In this document: positions 32,020-40,008 of the stretch, in pieces | Layout: the number at the start of each line of letters is the position of its first letter | How positions within the stretch are numbered: position 1 is the first letter of the stretch | DNA from: Azospirillum brasilense | GTDB taxonomy: Bacteria > Pseudomonadota > Alphaproteobacteria > Azospirillales > Azospirillaceae | Direction of reading: 5' to 3' | DNA: 64,000 nucleotides | Assembly (NCBI RefSeq): GCF_007827795.1 | Contig: NZ_VITI01000017.1 | Location: 1-64,000 of the forward strand | Notes under the pieces: model-generated | What the model saw: the letters and a program-made list of their open reading frames with translations, nothing else | What the model was told of the DNA's origin: nothing | The model's database searches: none | Position numbers and translations under genes: made by a program

Positions 32020-33603
32020 ATGATGACCATAACCGGCGAGATGCTGATCGGCGCCCGCAGCCACCGCGGCTCCGACGGCGCGTTCCGCGCCGTCGATCCC
32101 GCCACCGGCGCGGAGCTGGAGCCGGTCTTCGGCGGCGGCGGGGCGGCGGAGGTCGAGCGCGCCTGCGCGCTGGCCTGGGCCGCCTTCGACGCCTTCCGCG
32201 AGACCGGGCTGGAGGCACGGGCCGCCTTCCTGGAAACCATCGCCGGGAACATCCTCGACCTCGGCGACGAGCTGATCGTCCGCGCGATGGCCGAGAGCGG
32301 CCTGCCGCGCCCGCGGCTGGAGGGGGAGCGCGGGCGCACCGTCGGCCAGCTCCGCCTGTTCGCCCAGACGGTGCGCGAGGGCGGCTGGCTGGAGGCCCGC
32401 ATCGACCCGGCCCAGCCGGAGCGCAAGCCGCTGCCGCGCCCCGACGTCCGGCAGCGCCACATCCCGCTCGGCCCGGTCGCGGTGTTCGGCGCGTCGAATT
32501 TCCCGTTGGCCTTCTCGGTGGCCGGCGGCGACACCGCGTCGGCGCTGGGTGCCGGCTGCCCGGTGGTGGTCAAGGGCCATTCCGCTCATCCCGGCACGTC
32601 GGAACTGGTCGGCCGGGCCATCCGGGGGGCGGTGGCCTCCTGCGGATTGCCCGAGGGCGTCTTCTCGCTGCTGTTCGGCGTCGGCAACCCCATCGGAACG
32701 GCCCTGGTCACCGACCCGCGCATCAAGGCGGTGGGCTTCACCGGCTCGCGCGGCGGCGGCTTGGCTTTGATGGAAGCGGCGGCCCGCCGGCCCGAGCCGA
32801 TTCCGGTCTATGCGGAGATGAGCAGCATCAACCCGGTCTTCCTGATGCCGGCGGCACTCGCCGCGCGGGCGGAGGCGCTGGGCAAGGGCTTCGTGGCGTC
32901 GCTGACCATGGGCGCCGGACAGTTCTGCACCAACCCCGGCATCCTGCTGGGCGTCGACGGGCCGGACCTTGACCGCTTCCTGGCCGCCACGGTGGACGCG
33001 CTGGGCGGCAGCGCCGCTTCGACCATGCTGACCCCGGCCATCCACGCCGCCTACGATTCGGGGGTGGCACGGCTGTCCGGCAGCGCCGCCGTGGCGACGC
33101 TCGCCCGCGGAATGGCCTGCAACGGTCCGAACCAGGCGCAAGCCGCCCTGTTCGAGACGACGGCCGACGCCTTCCTCGCCGACCCGGCCTTGCAGGACGA
33201 GGTGTTCGGGGCGGCGTCGCTGCTGATCCGCTGCCCGGACGCGGCGGCGATGCGGACCGTCGCCGAGCGGCTGGAGGGCCAGCTCACCGCGACCGTGCAG
33301 ATGGAGCCGGCGGACGTCGACGCGGTGGCCGCGCTGCTGCCGACCCTGGAGCGCAAGGCGGGCCGCATCCTGGCCAACGGCTGGCCGACCGGCGTCGAGG
33401 TCTGCCACGCCATGGTTCATGGCGGCCCCTTCCCGGCGACGTCGGACAGCCGATCCACCTCGGTCGGGACGCTGGCGATCCGGCGCTTCCTGCGCCCGGT
33501 CTGCTACCAGGACATTCCCGCCGCCCTGCTGCCGGAGGCACTGCGCGACGGCAACCCGCTCGGCCTGTGGCGGCGGATCGACGGCGTTCCCGGACAGAGG
33601 TGA
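32020..33603 (+). CDS. Alpha-ketoglutarate semialdehyde dehydrogenase (long KGSADH type)
   Basis: A 527-residue aldehyde dehydrogenase oxidising alpha-ketoglutarate semialdehyde to alpha-ketoglutarate, last step of the pathway. Signatures: PLGPVAVFGASNFPLAFSVA, GFTGSRGGGLAL (coenzyme loop), the general-base Glu in YAEMSSINPVF and the nucleophile Cys in GAGQFCTNPG (about residue 307). The C-terminal PFPATSDSRSTSVG block is typical of the ~525-residue KGSADH isozymes linked to glucarate and hydroxyproline use, not the shorter ~480-residue AraE described in A. brasilense. So the pathway role comes from its position 34 bp after araD. Confidence 0.87.
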   Translation: MMTITGEMLIGARSHRGSDGAFRAVDPATGAELEPVFGGGGAAEVERACALAWAAFDAFRETGLEARAAFLETIAGNILDLGDELIVRAMAESGLPRPRLEGERGRTVGQLRLFAQTVREGGWLEARIDPAQPERKPLPRPDVRQRHIPLGPVAVFGASNFPLAFSVAGGDTASALGAGCPVVVKGHSAHPGTSELVGRAIRGAVASCGLPEGVFSLLFGVGNPIGTALVTDPRIKAVGFTGSRGGGLALMEAAARRPEPIPVYAEMSSINPVFLMPAALAARAEALGKGFVASLTMGAGQFCTNPGILLGVDGPDLDRFLAATVDALGGSAASTMLTPAIHAAYDSGVARLSGSAAVATLARGMACNGPNQAQAALFETTADAFLADPALQDEVFGAASLLIRCPDAAAMRTVAERLEGQLTATVQMEPADVDAVAALLPTLERKAGRILANGWPTGVEVCHAMVHGGPFPATSDSRSTSVGTLAIRRFLRPVCYQDIPAALLPEALRDGNPLGLWRRIDGVPGQR

Positions 33604-33671
33604 GGGAAGGATCGGCAACGCTTTGCCCGCATCGGGCGATCATGCCGGTTTCGGTATCGCTTCGGTCGAGA

Positions 33672-33689
33672 ATCGTATTGGACAGATAT
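33672..33689 (+). promoter_or_regulatory. Shared sugar-operon motif, copy C (ytfQ-like operon promoter)
   Basis: ATCGTATTGGACAGATAT, 90 bp before the ytfQ-like start, in an AT-rich patch. It matches copies A and B in core and AT tail. TTGGAC may be the -35, with CCTAAA 17 bp later as a weak -10. Confidence 0.7.
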
Positions 33690-33778
33690 TGTTTTGGATG
33701 CCTAAAGTTGGCGCAACGAACGGATGCGAGCGGGCGCCGCCCGGATCGATGACAAGACACCCAGGGGAGTGAAACGGT

Positions 33779-34744
33779 ATGTCCAGGACATGGCTGATCT
33801 CCGCCGCTGCCGCCGCGGCCTTGTTGATCGGGCTCGGCGGTGCGCAGGCCGCCGACAAGAAGCTGGTGGTCGGTTTCTCGCAGATCGGCTCGGAATCGGG
33901 CTGGCGCGCCGCCGAGACCAAGACCGCCAAGGCGGAGGCCGAGAAGCGCGGGATCGACCTGAAGATCTCCGACGCCCAGCAGAAGCAGGAGAATCAGATC
34001 AAGGCCGTGCGCTCCTTCGTCGCCCAGGGCGTGGACGCCATCTTCATCGCGCCCGTGGTGGCGACCGGCTGGGATTCGGTGCTGAAGGAGGCCAAGGAGG
34101 CGAAGATCCCCGTCGTCCTGCTCGACCGCCAGATCGAGACCCGGGACCCCGGCCTCTACATGACCGCCGTCACCTCCGACACGGTGCTTGAAGGCCGGGT
34201 CGCCGGCGAGTGGCTGGCCAAACAGACCGGCGGCACCTGCAACGTGGTCGAACTCCAGGGCACCGTCGGCTCCTCCCCCGCCATCAACCGCAAGAAGGGC
34301 TTCGACGAGGTCGTCGCCAAGACCCCCGGCATGAAGATCGTCCGCACCCAGTCCGGCGACTTCACCCGCGCCAAGGGCAAGGAGGTGATGGAGAGCTTCA
34401 TCAAGGCGGAGAACGGCGGCAAGTCCATCTGCGCGGTCTACGCCCACAACGACGACATGGCGGTCGGCGCCATCCAGGCGATCAAGGAGGCCGGACTGAA
34501 GCCGGGCAAGGACATCCTGGTCGTGTCCATCGACGGCGTGCCCGACATCTTCAAGGCGATGGCCGACGGCGAGGCGAACGCGACCGTGGAGCTGACGCCG
34601 AACATGGCCGGCCCGGCCTTCGACGCGCTGGTCGCCTTCAAGACCGACGGCAAGGCGCCGCCGAAGTGGATTCAGACGGAATCGGCGCTGTTCACCCCCG
34701 ACACCGCCAAGGCCGAGTACGAACGCCGCAAGGACGCCTACTGA
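33779..34744 (+). CDS. ytfQ: Galactofuranose-type periplasmic binding protein (YtfQ-like)
   Basis: A 321-residue periplasmic binding protein. The signal peptide is residues 1-24 (LISAAAAAALLIGLGGAQA). The mature protein is strikingly similar to E. coli YtfQ: VGFSQIGSESGWRAAET, QQKQENQIKAVRSFVAQG, FIAPVVATGWDSVLKEA, SGDFTRAKGKEVMESFIKAE and ELTPNMAGPAFDAL. YtfQ binds D-galactofuranose. First gene of a four-gene importer operon. Motif C upstream suggests control by the same LysR regulator as the arabinose genes, so arabinofuranose or galactofuranose are plausible ligands. Confidence 0.94.
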   Translation: MSRTWLISAAAAAALLIGLGGAQAADKKLVVGFSQIGSESGWRAAETKTAKAEAEKRGIDLKISDAQQKQENQIKAVRSFVAQGVDAIFIAPVVATGWDSVLKEAKEAKIPVVLLDRQIETRDPGLYMTAVTSDTVLEGRVAGEWLAKQTGGTCNVVELQGTVGSSPAINRKKGFDEVVAKTPGMKIVRTQSGDFTRAKGKEVMESFIKAENGGKSICAVYAHNDDMAVGAIQAIKEAGLKPGKDILVVSIDGVPDIFKAMADGEANATVELTPNMAGPAFDALVAFKTDGKAPPKWIQTESALFTPDTAKAEYERRKDAY

Positions 34745-34781
34745 CCCGGCCGTCCCACGGCACCGCCGGCGAGGCCCCCGC

Positions 34782-36335
34782 ATGACGGACCCCACCCCCA
34801 CCGCGTCCCCGCCACTGCTGGCGATCCGCGGCTTGTCCAAGGCCTTCCTGGGCGTCCAGGCGCTGGACGGCGTCGATTTCACCGTGCGCCACGGCGAGAT
34901 CCACGCCCTCCTCGGCGAGAACGGCGCCGGAAAGTCGACGCTGATCAAGACCCTGACCGGAGTCTACCAGCGCGACGCCGGCACCGTGACGCTGGAGGGG
35001 CGGGCGATCGCCCCCCGCGGCGTGGAGGAGGCGCAGCGCCTGCACATCGGCACCGTCTATCAGGAGGTGAACCTGCTGCCGAACCTGTCGGTGGCGGAGA
35101 ACCTGTTCCTCGGCCGGCAACCCATGCGCTTCGGCTTCGTCGACCGCGGCGCCATGCGGCGGCGGGCGCGGGCGGTGCTTCTGCCCTACGGCCTGTCCCT
35201 CGACGTGACGGCGCCGCTCGGCCGCTTCTCGGTGGCGACGCAGCAGATCGTCGCCATCGCCCGCGCGGTGGACATGTCGGCCAAGGTTCTGATCCTCGAC
35301 GAGCCGACCGCCAGCCTCGACGCGCAGGAAGTGACGGTCCTCTTCAAGGTGATGCGGACCCTGCGGTCGCGCGGCATCGGCATCGTCTTCGTCACCCATT
35401 TCCTCGATCAGGTCTACGCGCTGTGCGACCGCATCACCGTGCTGCGCAACGGCCGTCTGGTGGGGGAACGGCGCACCGCGGAGCTGCCGCGCATCGACCT
35501 CGTCGCCATGATGCTGGGGCGGGAGCTGGAGGCGGCGGCCCACCGCATCGCCCCGACGATGGATGACGCGGAGGAGGACGCCCGCCCGCCGCTGGTCCGC
35601 TTCCGCGGCTACGGCAAGGCGCGCAGCGTCGAGCCCTTCGACCTCGACATCCGCCCCGGCGAGGTGGTGGGGCTCGCCGGGCTGCTCGGCTCCGGCCGGA
35701 CGGAGACGGCGCGGCTGGTCTTCGGGATGGACCGCGCCGACCGCGGCGAGGCGGCGGTGGACGGCCAAGCGGTTCGGCTGCGCGGGCCGCGCGACGCCAT
35801 CCGGCTCGGCTTCGGCTTCTGCCCGGAGGACCGCAAGAAGGAGGGCATCGTTGGCGCGCTGTCGGTGCGCGAGAACATCATCCTGGCGCTCCAGGCGCGG
35901 CAGGGCTGGCTGCGGCCGATTCCGCGCCGCCGCCAGGAGGAGATCGCCGACCGCTTCATCCGCCTGCTCGACATCCGCACGCCCCACGCGGAGCAGCCGA
36001 TCCAGCTCCTGTCCGGCGGCAACCAGCAGAAGGCGCTGCTCGCCCGCTGGCTGGCGACCGAGCCGCGCCTGCTTATCCTCGACGAGCCGACGCGCGGCAT
36101 CGACGTCGGCGCCCACGCCGAGATCATCCGCCTGATCGAACGGCTGTGCGCCGACGGCATGGCCCTGCTGGTGGTCTCGTCCGAGCTTGAGGAGATCGTC
36201 GCCTACAGCCGCCGCGTCGTCGTGCTGCGCGACCGCCGCCATGTGGCGGAGCTGAGGGGAGGGGAGGTCGCCGTGGATCGCATCGTCGCCGCCATCGCGT
36301 CGGAACCGGCCGTGGCCGGGGAGCCGCGCCCATGA
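34782..36335 (+). CDS. ytfR: Sugar ABC transporter, double ATP-binding subunit (YtfR-like)
   Basis: A 517-residue ATPase with two nucleotide-binding domains. Walker A GENGAGKSTLIKTLTG (about residues 44-59) and Walker B VLILDEPTASLD are in the first. The second has GLLGSGRTETARLVFG in place of a canonical Walker A, FGFCPEDRKKEGI, LSGGNQQKALLARWL and LILDEPTRGIDVG. The pattern matches YtfR/RbsA/XylG proteins. It follows the binding-protein gene by 37 bp and overlaps the next permease gene by ATGA. Confidence 0.93.
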   Translation: MTDPTPTASPPLLAIRGLSKAFLGVQALDGVDFTVRHGEIHALLGENGAGKSTLIKTLTGVYQRDAGTVTLEGRAIAPRGVEEAQRLHIGTVYQEVNLLPNLSVAENLFLGRQPMRFGFVDRGAMRRRARAVLLPYGLSLDVTAPLGRFSVATQQIVAIARAVDMSAKVLILDEPTASLDAQEVTVLFKVMRTLRSRGIGIVFVTHFLDQVYALCDRITVLRNGRLVGERRTAELPRIDLVAMMLGRELEAAAHRIAPTMDDAEEDARPPLVRFRGYGKARSVEPFDLDIRPGEVVGLAGLLGSGRTETARLVFGMDRADRGEAAVDGQAVRLRGPRDAIRLGFGFCPEDRKKEGIVGALSVRENIILALQARQGWLRPIPRRRQEEIADRFIRLLDIRTPHAEQPIQLLSGGNQQKALLARWLATEPRLLILDEPTRGIDVGAHAEIIRLIERLCADGMALLVVSSELEEIVAYSRRVVVLRDRRHVAELRGGEVAVDRIVAAIASEPAVAGEPRP

Positions 36336-37387
36336 CGCGGTCGGTTTCTTCCGGCCCGTCGCGCACCCTGCCGCAATACGGCGCGCTGGCCGCCGTGCTG
36401 CTGGCCAACTGGCTGCTCTTCCCCGACTTCTTTTCCATCCGCCTGCAGGACGGCCGGCTGTTCGGCAGCCTGATCGACGTGCTGAACCGCGGCGCCCCGG
36501 TGGCGCTGCTCGCCATCGGCATGACCATGGTCATCGCCACACGCGGCGTCGACCTGTCGGTGGGGGCGGTGATGGCGATCTCCGGCGCCGTCGCCGCCAC
36601 CCTGACCCAGGCGGGCTGGGGGCTGACCCCGGTGCTCGCGGCGTCGCTGGGTGCCGGCCTGCTCTGCGGGCTGTGGAACGGGCTGTTGGTGGCGGTTCTG
36701 CGCATCCAGCCGATCATCGCCACGCTGATTCTGATGGTCGCCGGTCGCGGCATCGCCCAGCTTGTCACCGAAGGGCAGATCGTCACCTTCACCAGCCCGG
36801 ACCTCGCCTTCATCGGCAGCGGGTCCTTCCTGACCGTGCCGATGCCGGTGGTCATCACCGCCGTCCTGCTGGGGGTGACCGCGCTGCTGGTCCGGATGAC
36901 CGCGCTGGGGCTGATGATCGAGGCGGTCGGCGTCAATCGGCTGTCCAGCGCCGGGGCGGGCGTCAACACGCCCGTCGTGCTGATCGCCGTCTATGTCTGG
37001 TGCGGGCTGTGCGCCGCGGTCGCCGGTCTGGTGGTCGCCGCCGACATCCGCGGCGCCGACGCCAACAACGCCGGCCTGTGGCTGGAGCTGGACGCCATCC
37101 TGGCGGTGGTGGTCGGCGGCACGTCCCTGCTCGGCGGCCGGTTCGGGCTGCTGCTGTCGGTGGTCGGGGCGCTGATCCTCCAGGCGATGAACACCGGCAT
37201 CCTGCTGAGCGGCTTCAAGCCGGAGTTCAACCTGATCGTCAAGGCGGGCGTCCTGATGATCGTCCTGCTGCTGCAATCGCCGACCCTGACGCTGTTCCTG
37301 CCGCGCCCGGCCAGACCCCGGCCCGTCCAGCCGCCGGCGCCGTCACGGGCCAAGCCCGAGAGCCCAAGCCCGAGCGCGGGAGCGTGA
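36332..37387 (+). CDS. ytfT: Sugar ABC transporter permease 1 (YtfT-like)
   Basis: A 351-residue permease with about nine to ten hydrophobic segments. Family blocks: ALLAIGMTMVIATRGVDLSVGAVMAISG (about residues 60-87) and the ILAVVVGGTSLLGGRFGLLL segment near residue 250. The start overlaps the ytfR stop by 4 bp. The C-terminus has an unusual Pro/Arg-rich tail (RPARPRPVQPPAPSRAKPES). It should pair with the next permease as a heterodimer. Confidence 0.92.
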   Translation: MTRSVSSGPSRTLPQYGALAAVLLANWLLFPDFFSIRLQDGRLFGSLIDVLNRGAPVALLAIGMTMVIATRGVDLSVGAVMAISGAVAATLTQAGWGLTPVLAASLGAGLLCGLWNGLLVAVLRIQPIIATLILMVAGRGIAQLVTEGQIVTFTSPDLAFIGSGSFLTVPMPVVITAVLLGVTALLVRMTALGLMIEAVGVNRLSSAGAGVNTPVVLIAVYVWCGLCAAVAGLVVAADIRGADANNAGLWLELDAILAVVVGGTSLLGGRFGLLLSVVGALILQAMNTGILLSGFKPEFNLIVKAGVLMIVLLLQSPTLTLFLPRPARPRPVQPPAPSRAKPESPSPSAGA

Positions 37388-37391
37388 TGCC

Positions 37392-38369
37392 ATGATCCAC
37401 CGTTTCCTGCCTCTGCTGGTGACCAGCGCCGTCCTGGTGGTCGGCTTCCTGCTCTGCGCCGCGCAGTTCCCTGCCTTCGCCTCGCTGCGGGTTGTCGGCA
37501 ACCTGTTGACAGACAACGCCTTCCTCGGCATCACCGCGGTCGGCATGACCTTCGTGATCCTGTCGGGCGGCATCGACCTGTCGGTGGGGGCGGTGATCGG
37601 CTTCACCACCGTGCTGCTGGCGGTGCTGATCGAGCAGGGCGGCTGGCACCCCTTCTCCGCCTTCGCCGTGGCGCTGGCGGTGGCCGGCGGCTTCGGCGCG
37701 GCGATGGGCGCCGTGATCCACGTCTTCCAAATGCCGCCCTTCATCGTCACGCTGGCCGGCATGTTCGTCGCCCGCGGCCTCGGCTTCGTGCTGAGCACCG
37801 ATTCCATCCCGATCAACCACCCGCTCTACGCCGAGATGGGCGACATGGCGTTGCGTTTCGACGGCGGGGGCAAGCTCACCCTGCCGGCGCTGCTGATGCT
37901 GGGGGTGGTGGCGGCCGCCGTGGTGTGCGCCCATTGGACGCGCTTCGGCGCCAATCTCTACGCGCTCGGCGGCAACCGCCAGTCGGCGGAGCTGATGGGC
38001 GTGCCGGTGGGGCGCACCACGGTGGCGGTCTACGCCCTGTCGGGGCTGCTGGCCGGGCTGGCGGGCATCGTCTTCTCGCTCTACACCGGGGCCGGCTATT
38101 CGCTGGCGGCGACGGGGGTGGAGCTGGACACCATCACCGCGGTGGTGATCGGCGGCACCCAGCTGACCGGCGGCTACGGCTACGTGATCGGCACCTTCAT
38201 CGGTGTGCTGATCCAGGGACTGATCCAGACCTACATCACCTTCGACGGCAGCCTGAGCAGCTGGTGGACAAAGATCGCCATCGGCGTCCTGCTGTTCGTC
38301 TTCATCCTGCTGCAGAAGGGTCTGCTGGCGGTCTGGACCGGCCGTGGCGGTGCCCCGGCGGAGGCGTGA
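37392..38369 (+). CDS. yjfF: Sugar ABC transporter permease 2 (YjfF-like)
   Basis: A 325-residue permease, last gene of the ytfQRT-yjfF-type operon, starting 4 bp after the preceding stop. VGMTFVILSGGIDLSVGAVIGF (about residues 47-68) and ITAVVIGGTQLTGGYGYVIGTFIGVLIQGLIQTYI (about 250-285) are the conserved permease blocks. The presence of two different permeases separates this system from the single-permease GguAB transporter. It converges on pth with an 18-bp gap, and no hairpin terminator is visible. Confidence 0.92.
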   Translation: MIHRFLPLLVTSAVLVVGFLLCAAQFPAFASLRVVGNLLTDNAFLGITAVGMTFVILSGGIDLSVGAVIGFTTVLLAVLIEQGGWHPFSAFAVALAVAGGFGAAMGAVIHVFQMPPFIVTLAGMFVARGLGFVLSTDSIPINHPLYAEMGDMALRFDGGGKLTLPALLMLGVVAAAVVCAHWTRFGANLYALGGNRQSAELMGVPVGRTTVAVYALSGLLAGLAGIVFSLYTGAGYSLAATGVELDTITAVVIGGTQLTGGYGYVIGTFIGVLIQGLIQTYITFDGSLSSWWTKIAIGVLLFVFILLQKGLLAVWTGRGGAPAEA

Positions 38370-38387
38370 TCTTGCCGGTGCGAATGG

Positions 38388-38963
38388 CTATTTGGCGGGC
38401 GCGGTCGCCAGGGTGACCTTGTTCATGAAGTTCTCCGCCTGCCCCTTCACGACCAGCGGGAAGGCGTCGGCGACGGCGTCGATCAGCGGGTCGAGCCAGC
38501 TCTGCTCGGCCTTGGCGAAGTCGTGGAGCACATAGCCGCTGACCCGGTCCTTGTCGCCCGGATGGCCGATGCCCAGGCGGATGCGCCAGTATTCCTTGCC
38601 GAGATGCGCGTCGATGGAGCGCAGGCCGTTGTGCCCGCCATGGCCGCCGCCCTTCTTCACCCGGAGCTTGCCGGGCGGCAGGTCCAGTTCGTCATGGATG
38701 ACGACGACGTCCTCGGGCTTCATCTTGAAGAACTGGACGGCCGCGGTGACCGACTGGCCGGACAGGTTCATGAAGGTCAGCGGTTCCAGGGCGATCACTT
38801 TCTCGCCGCCGATCGTGCCTTCGGCGGTCTGGCCCTGGAAGCGCTTGCGCCAGGGGCCGAAGCCGTGACGGCGGGCGATCTCCTCCACCGCCATGTAGCC
38901 GATGTTGTGCCGGTTGCGCGCGTATTCGGCGCCAGGGTTGCCCAATCCCACCAGCAGCAGCAT
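38388..38963 (-). CDS. pth: Peptidyl-tRNA hydrolase
   Basis: A 191-residue cytoplasmic enzyme that frees tRNA from stalled peptidyl-tRNA. Active-site residues are visible: Asn9 (GLGNPG), His19 (NRHNIGYM), Asn in FMNLSGQSV (about 67) and the Asp of VIHDELDLPPGKLRVKKGGGHGGHNGL (about 92). Length is normal. It lies downstream of rplY on the same strand, the common alphaproteobacterial order. Confidence 0.97.
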   Translation of the reverse strand: MLLLVGLGNPGAEYARNRHNIGYMAVEEIARRHGFGPWRKRFQGQTAEGTIGGEKVIALEPLTFMNLSGQSVTAAVQFFKMKPEDVVVIHDELDLPPGKLRVKKGGGHGGHNGLRSIDAHLGKEYWRIRLGIGHPGDKDRVSGYVLHDFAKAEQSWLDPLIDAVADAFPLVVKGQAENFMNKVTLATAPAK

Positions 38964-39006
38964 GGCGCATTCTCCTCATCTCGAAACAGCACAAGCCGGA
39001 AACGAA

Positions 39007-39028
39007 ACAGGGGGCCGAAGCCCCCTGT
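39007..39028 (-). terminator. Hairpin between rplY and pth
   Basis: ACAGGGGGC (39007-39015), loop CGAA, GCCCCCTGT (39020-39028): a perfect 9-bp stem followed on the minus strand by TTTCGTTT. It probably ends or attenuates the rplY transcript before pth. Confidence 0.75.
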
Positions 39029-39052
39029 CGCAACCCCAAAGGCGGCTTCCGA

Positions 39053-39664
39053 TCAGGAAGCGGCGGCCTCGGTGCTCTCGGCCTCTTCGGACTTCAGGCC
39101 CGACGGGGCGACGATCGTGGCGATCGTGAAGTCGCGGTCGGTGATGGTCGAGGCGACACCCTCCGGCAGCTTCACCGAAGAGATGTGGATCGAATCGCCG
39201 ACGTCGTAGCCCTCGCAGGAGATCGTGATCTGCTCCGGGATGTTGCCGGCGGAGACGGTCACGTCCAGCTCGTGGCGGACGATGTTGAGCACGCCGCCGC
39301 GCTTCAGGCCCGGCGACTTCTCCTGGTCGACGAACTCGACCGGAACCTGCACGGTGGTGCGGGTGTCGGCGGAGACGCGCAGGAAGTCGACGTGCAGCGG
39401 GACGTCGGTGACCGGATGGAACTGCACGTCGCGCGGCAGGACCCGGTGGGTGGCGCCATCGACGGTGACGTCGAACAGGTGCGTGAAGAAGCCCGCCTGG
39501 TTCAGAACGCGGGTGAACGCGAACTTCTCCAGCGAAATCATGATGGGGGCCTGCTTGCCACCGTAGATCACGGCCGGGATACGGCCATCACGACGGGTCT
39601 GGCGGGCGGTCCCCTTGCCGGCCCGGTCGCGCGCTTCGGCGCTGAGCGGAACGATCTGCGTCAT
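39053..39664 (-). CDS. rplY: 50S ribosomal protein L25/general stress protein Ctc
   Basis: A 203-residue long-form L25 (TL5/CTC). The N-terminal 5S-rRNA-binding domain (about residues 5-95) contains RDRAGKGTARQTRRDGRIPAVIYGG and VLPRDVQFHPVTDVPLHVDFL; the C-terminal beta domain has FVDQEKSPGLKRGGVLNIVRHELDV. It ends in an acidic tail (KSEEAESTEAAAS). It binds 5S rRNA in the large subunit. Confidence 0.96.
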   Translation of the reverse strand: MTQIVPLSAEARDRAGKGTARQTRRDGRIPAVIYGGKQAPIMISLEKFAFTRVLNQAGFFTHLFDVTVDGATHRVLPRDVQFHPVTDVPLHVDFLRVSADTRTTVQVPVEFVDQEKSPGLKRGGVLNIVRHELDVTVSAGNIPEQITISCEGYDVGDSIHISSVKLPEGVASTITDRDFTIATIVAPSGLKSEEAESTEAAAS

Positions 39665-39798
39665 CGGAAGAACTCCTTGAACGGAAAAAAGCGCCAGCCT
39701 CCAGGGGTGCTGACGCGTGGGCGCGGTGATTAAGCCATGCGGGACGCGTCGTCAAGCGCAGAGTGGCCGGCTCATGGGTGGAGCCGTGGAATCGCAGG

Positions 39799-39923
39799 CA
39801 AGATCGACACGGATTTCACGGATTCACACACGGATGACACGGATCTTGTTGCTCCGGATGAAAGCGCGGAAGCCAAATTCCGTGGAATCCGTGCTCCGAT
39901 CCGTGAAATCCGTGTCGATCTTG
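39799..39923. repeat. 125-bp element with perfect 25-bp inverted ends
   Basis: The left arm at 39799-39823 begins CAAGATCGACACGGATTTCA and ends CGGAT; its exact reverse complement is at 39899-39923. The inner part repeats ACGGATGACACGGATC and CCGTGGAATCCGTG, i.e. many ATCCGTG/CACGGAT units in both directions. It has no coding capacity and no transposase. Similar CACGGAT-rich repeats occur as intergenic palindromic elements in other bacteria; family membership is not proven here. Confidence 0.8.
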
Positions 39924-39951
39924 TTTCCCTCAGCGCGGCCTTTCGGAAACG

Positions 39952-39980
39952 AAAAACGGAGCCGCCGAAGCCGCTCCGTT
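39952..39980 (-). terminator. prs: Rho-independent terminator after prs
   Basis: AACGGAGC (39955-39962) pairs with GCTCCGTT (39973-39980); on the minus strand the stem is followed by TTTTT (complement of 39952-39956). It starts 29 bp after the prs stop codon. Confidence 0.8.
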
Positions 39981-40008
39981 CAACACCGTACGAAAATCGG
40001 CTGTGCCG

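Larger units (their letters stand above)
39665..40008. other. Non-coding gap between prs and rplY
   Basis: 344 bp with no supportable gene. From right to left it holds the prs terminator (39952-39980), a 125-bp inverted-repeat element (39799-39923), and about 130 bp that should contain the rplY promoter and leader. In the leader, AAAAAAGCGCCAGCCTCC...GGTGCTGACGCG offers weak pairing only. Confidence 0.7.

Noticed and set aside
39799..39923. CRISPR array
   Set aside because: The repeated CACGGAT/ATCCGTG units occur in both orientations without regular spacers, and no cas genes are present.
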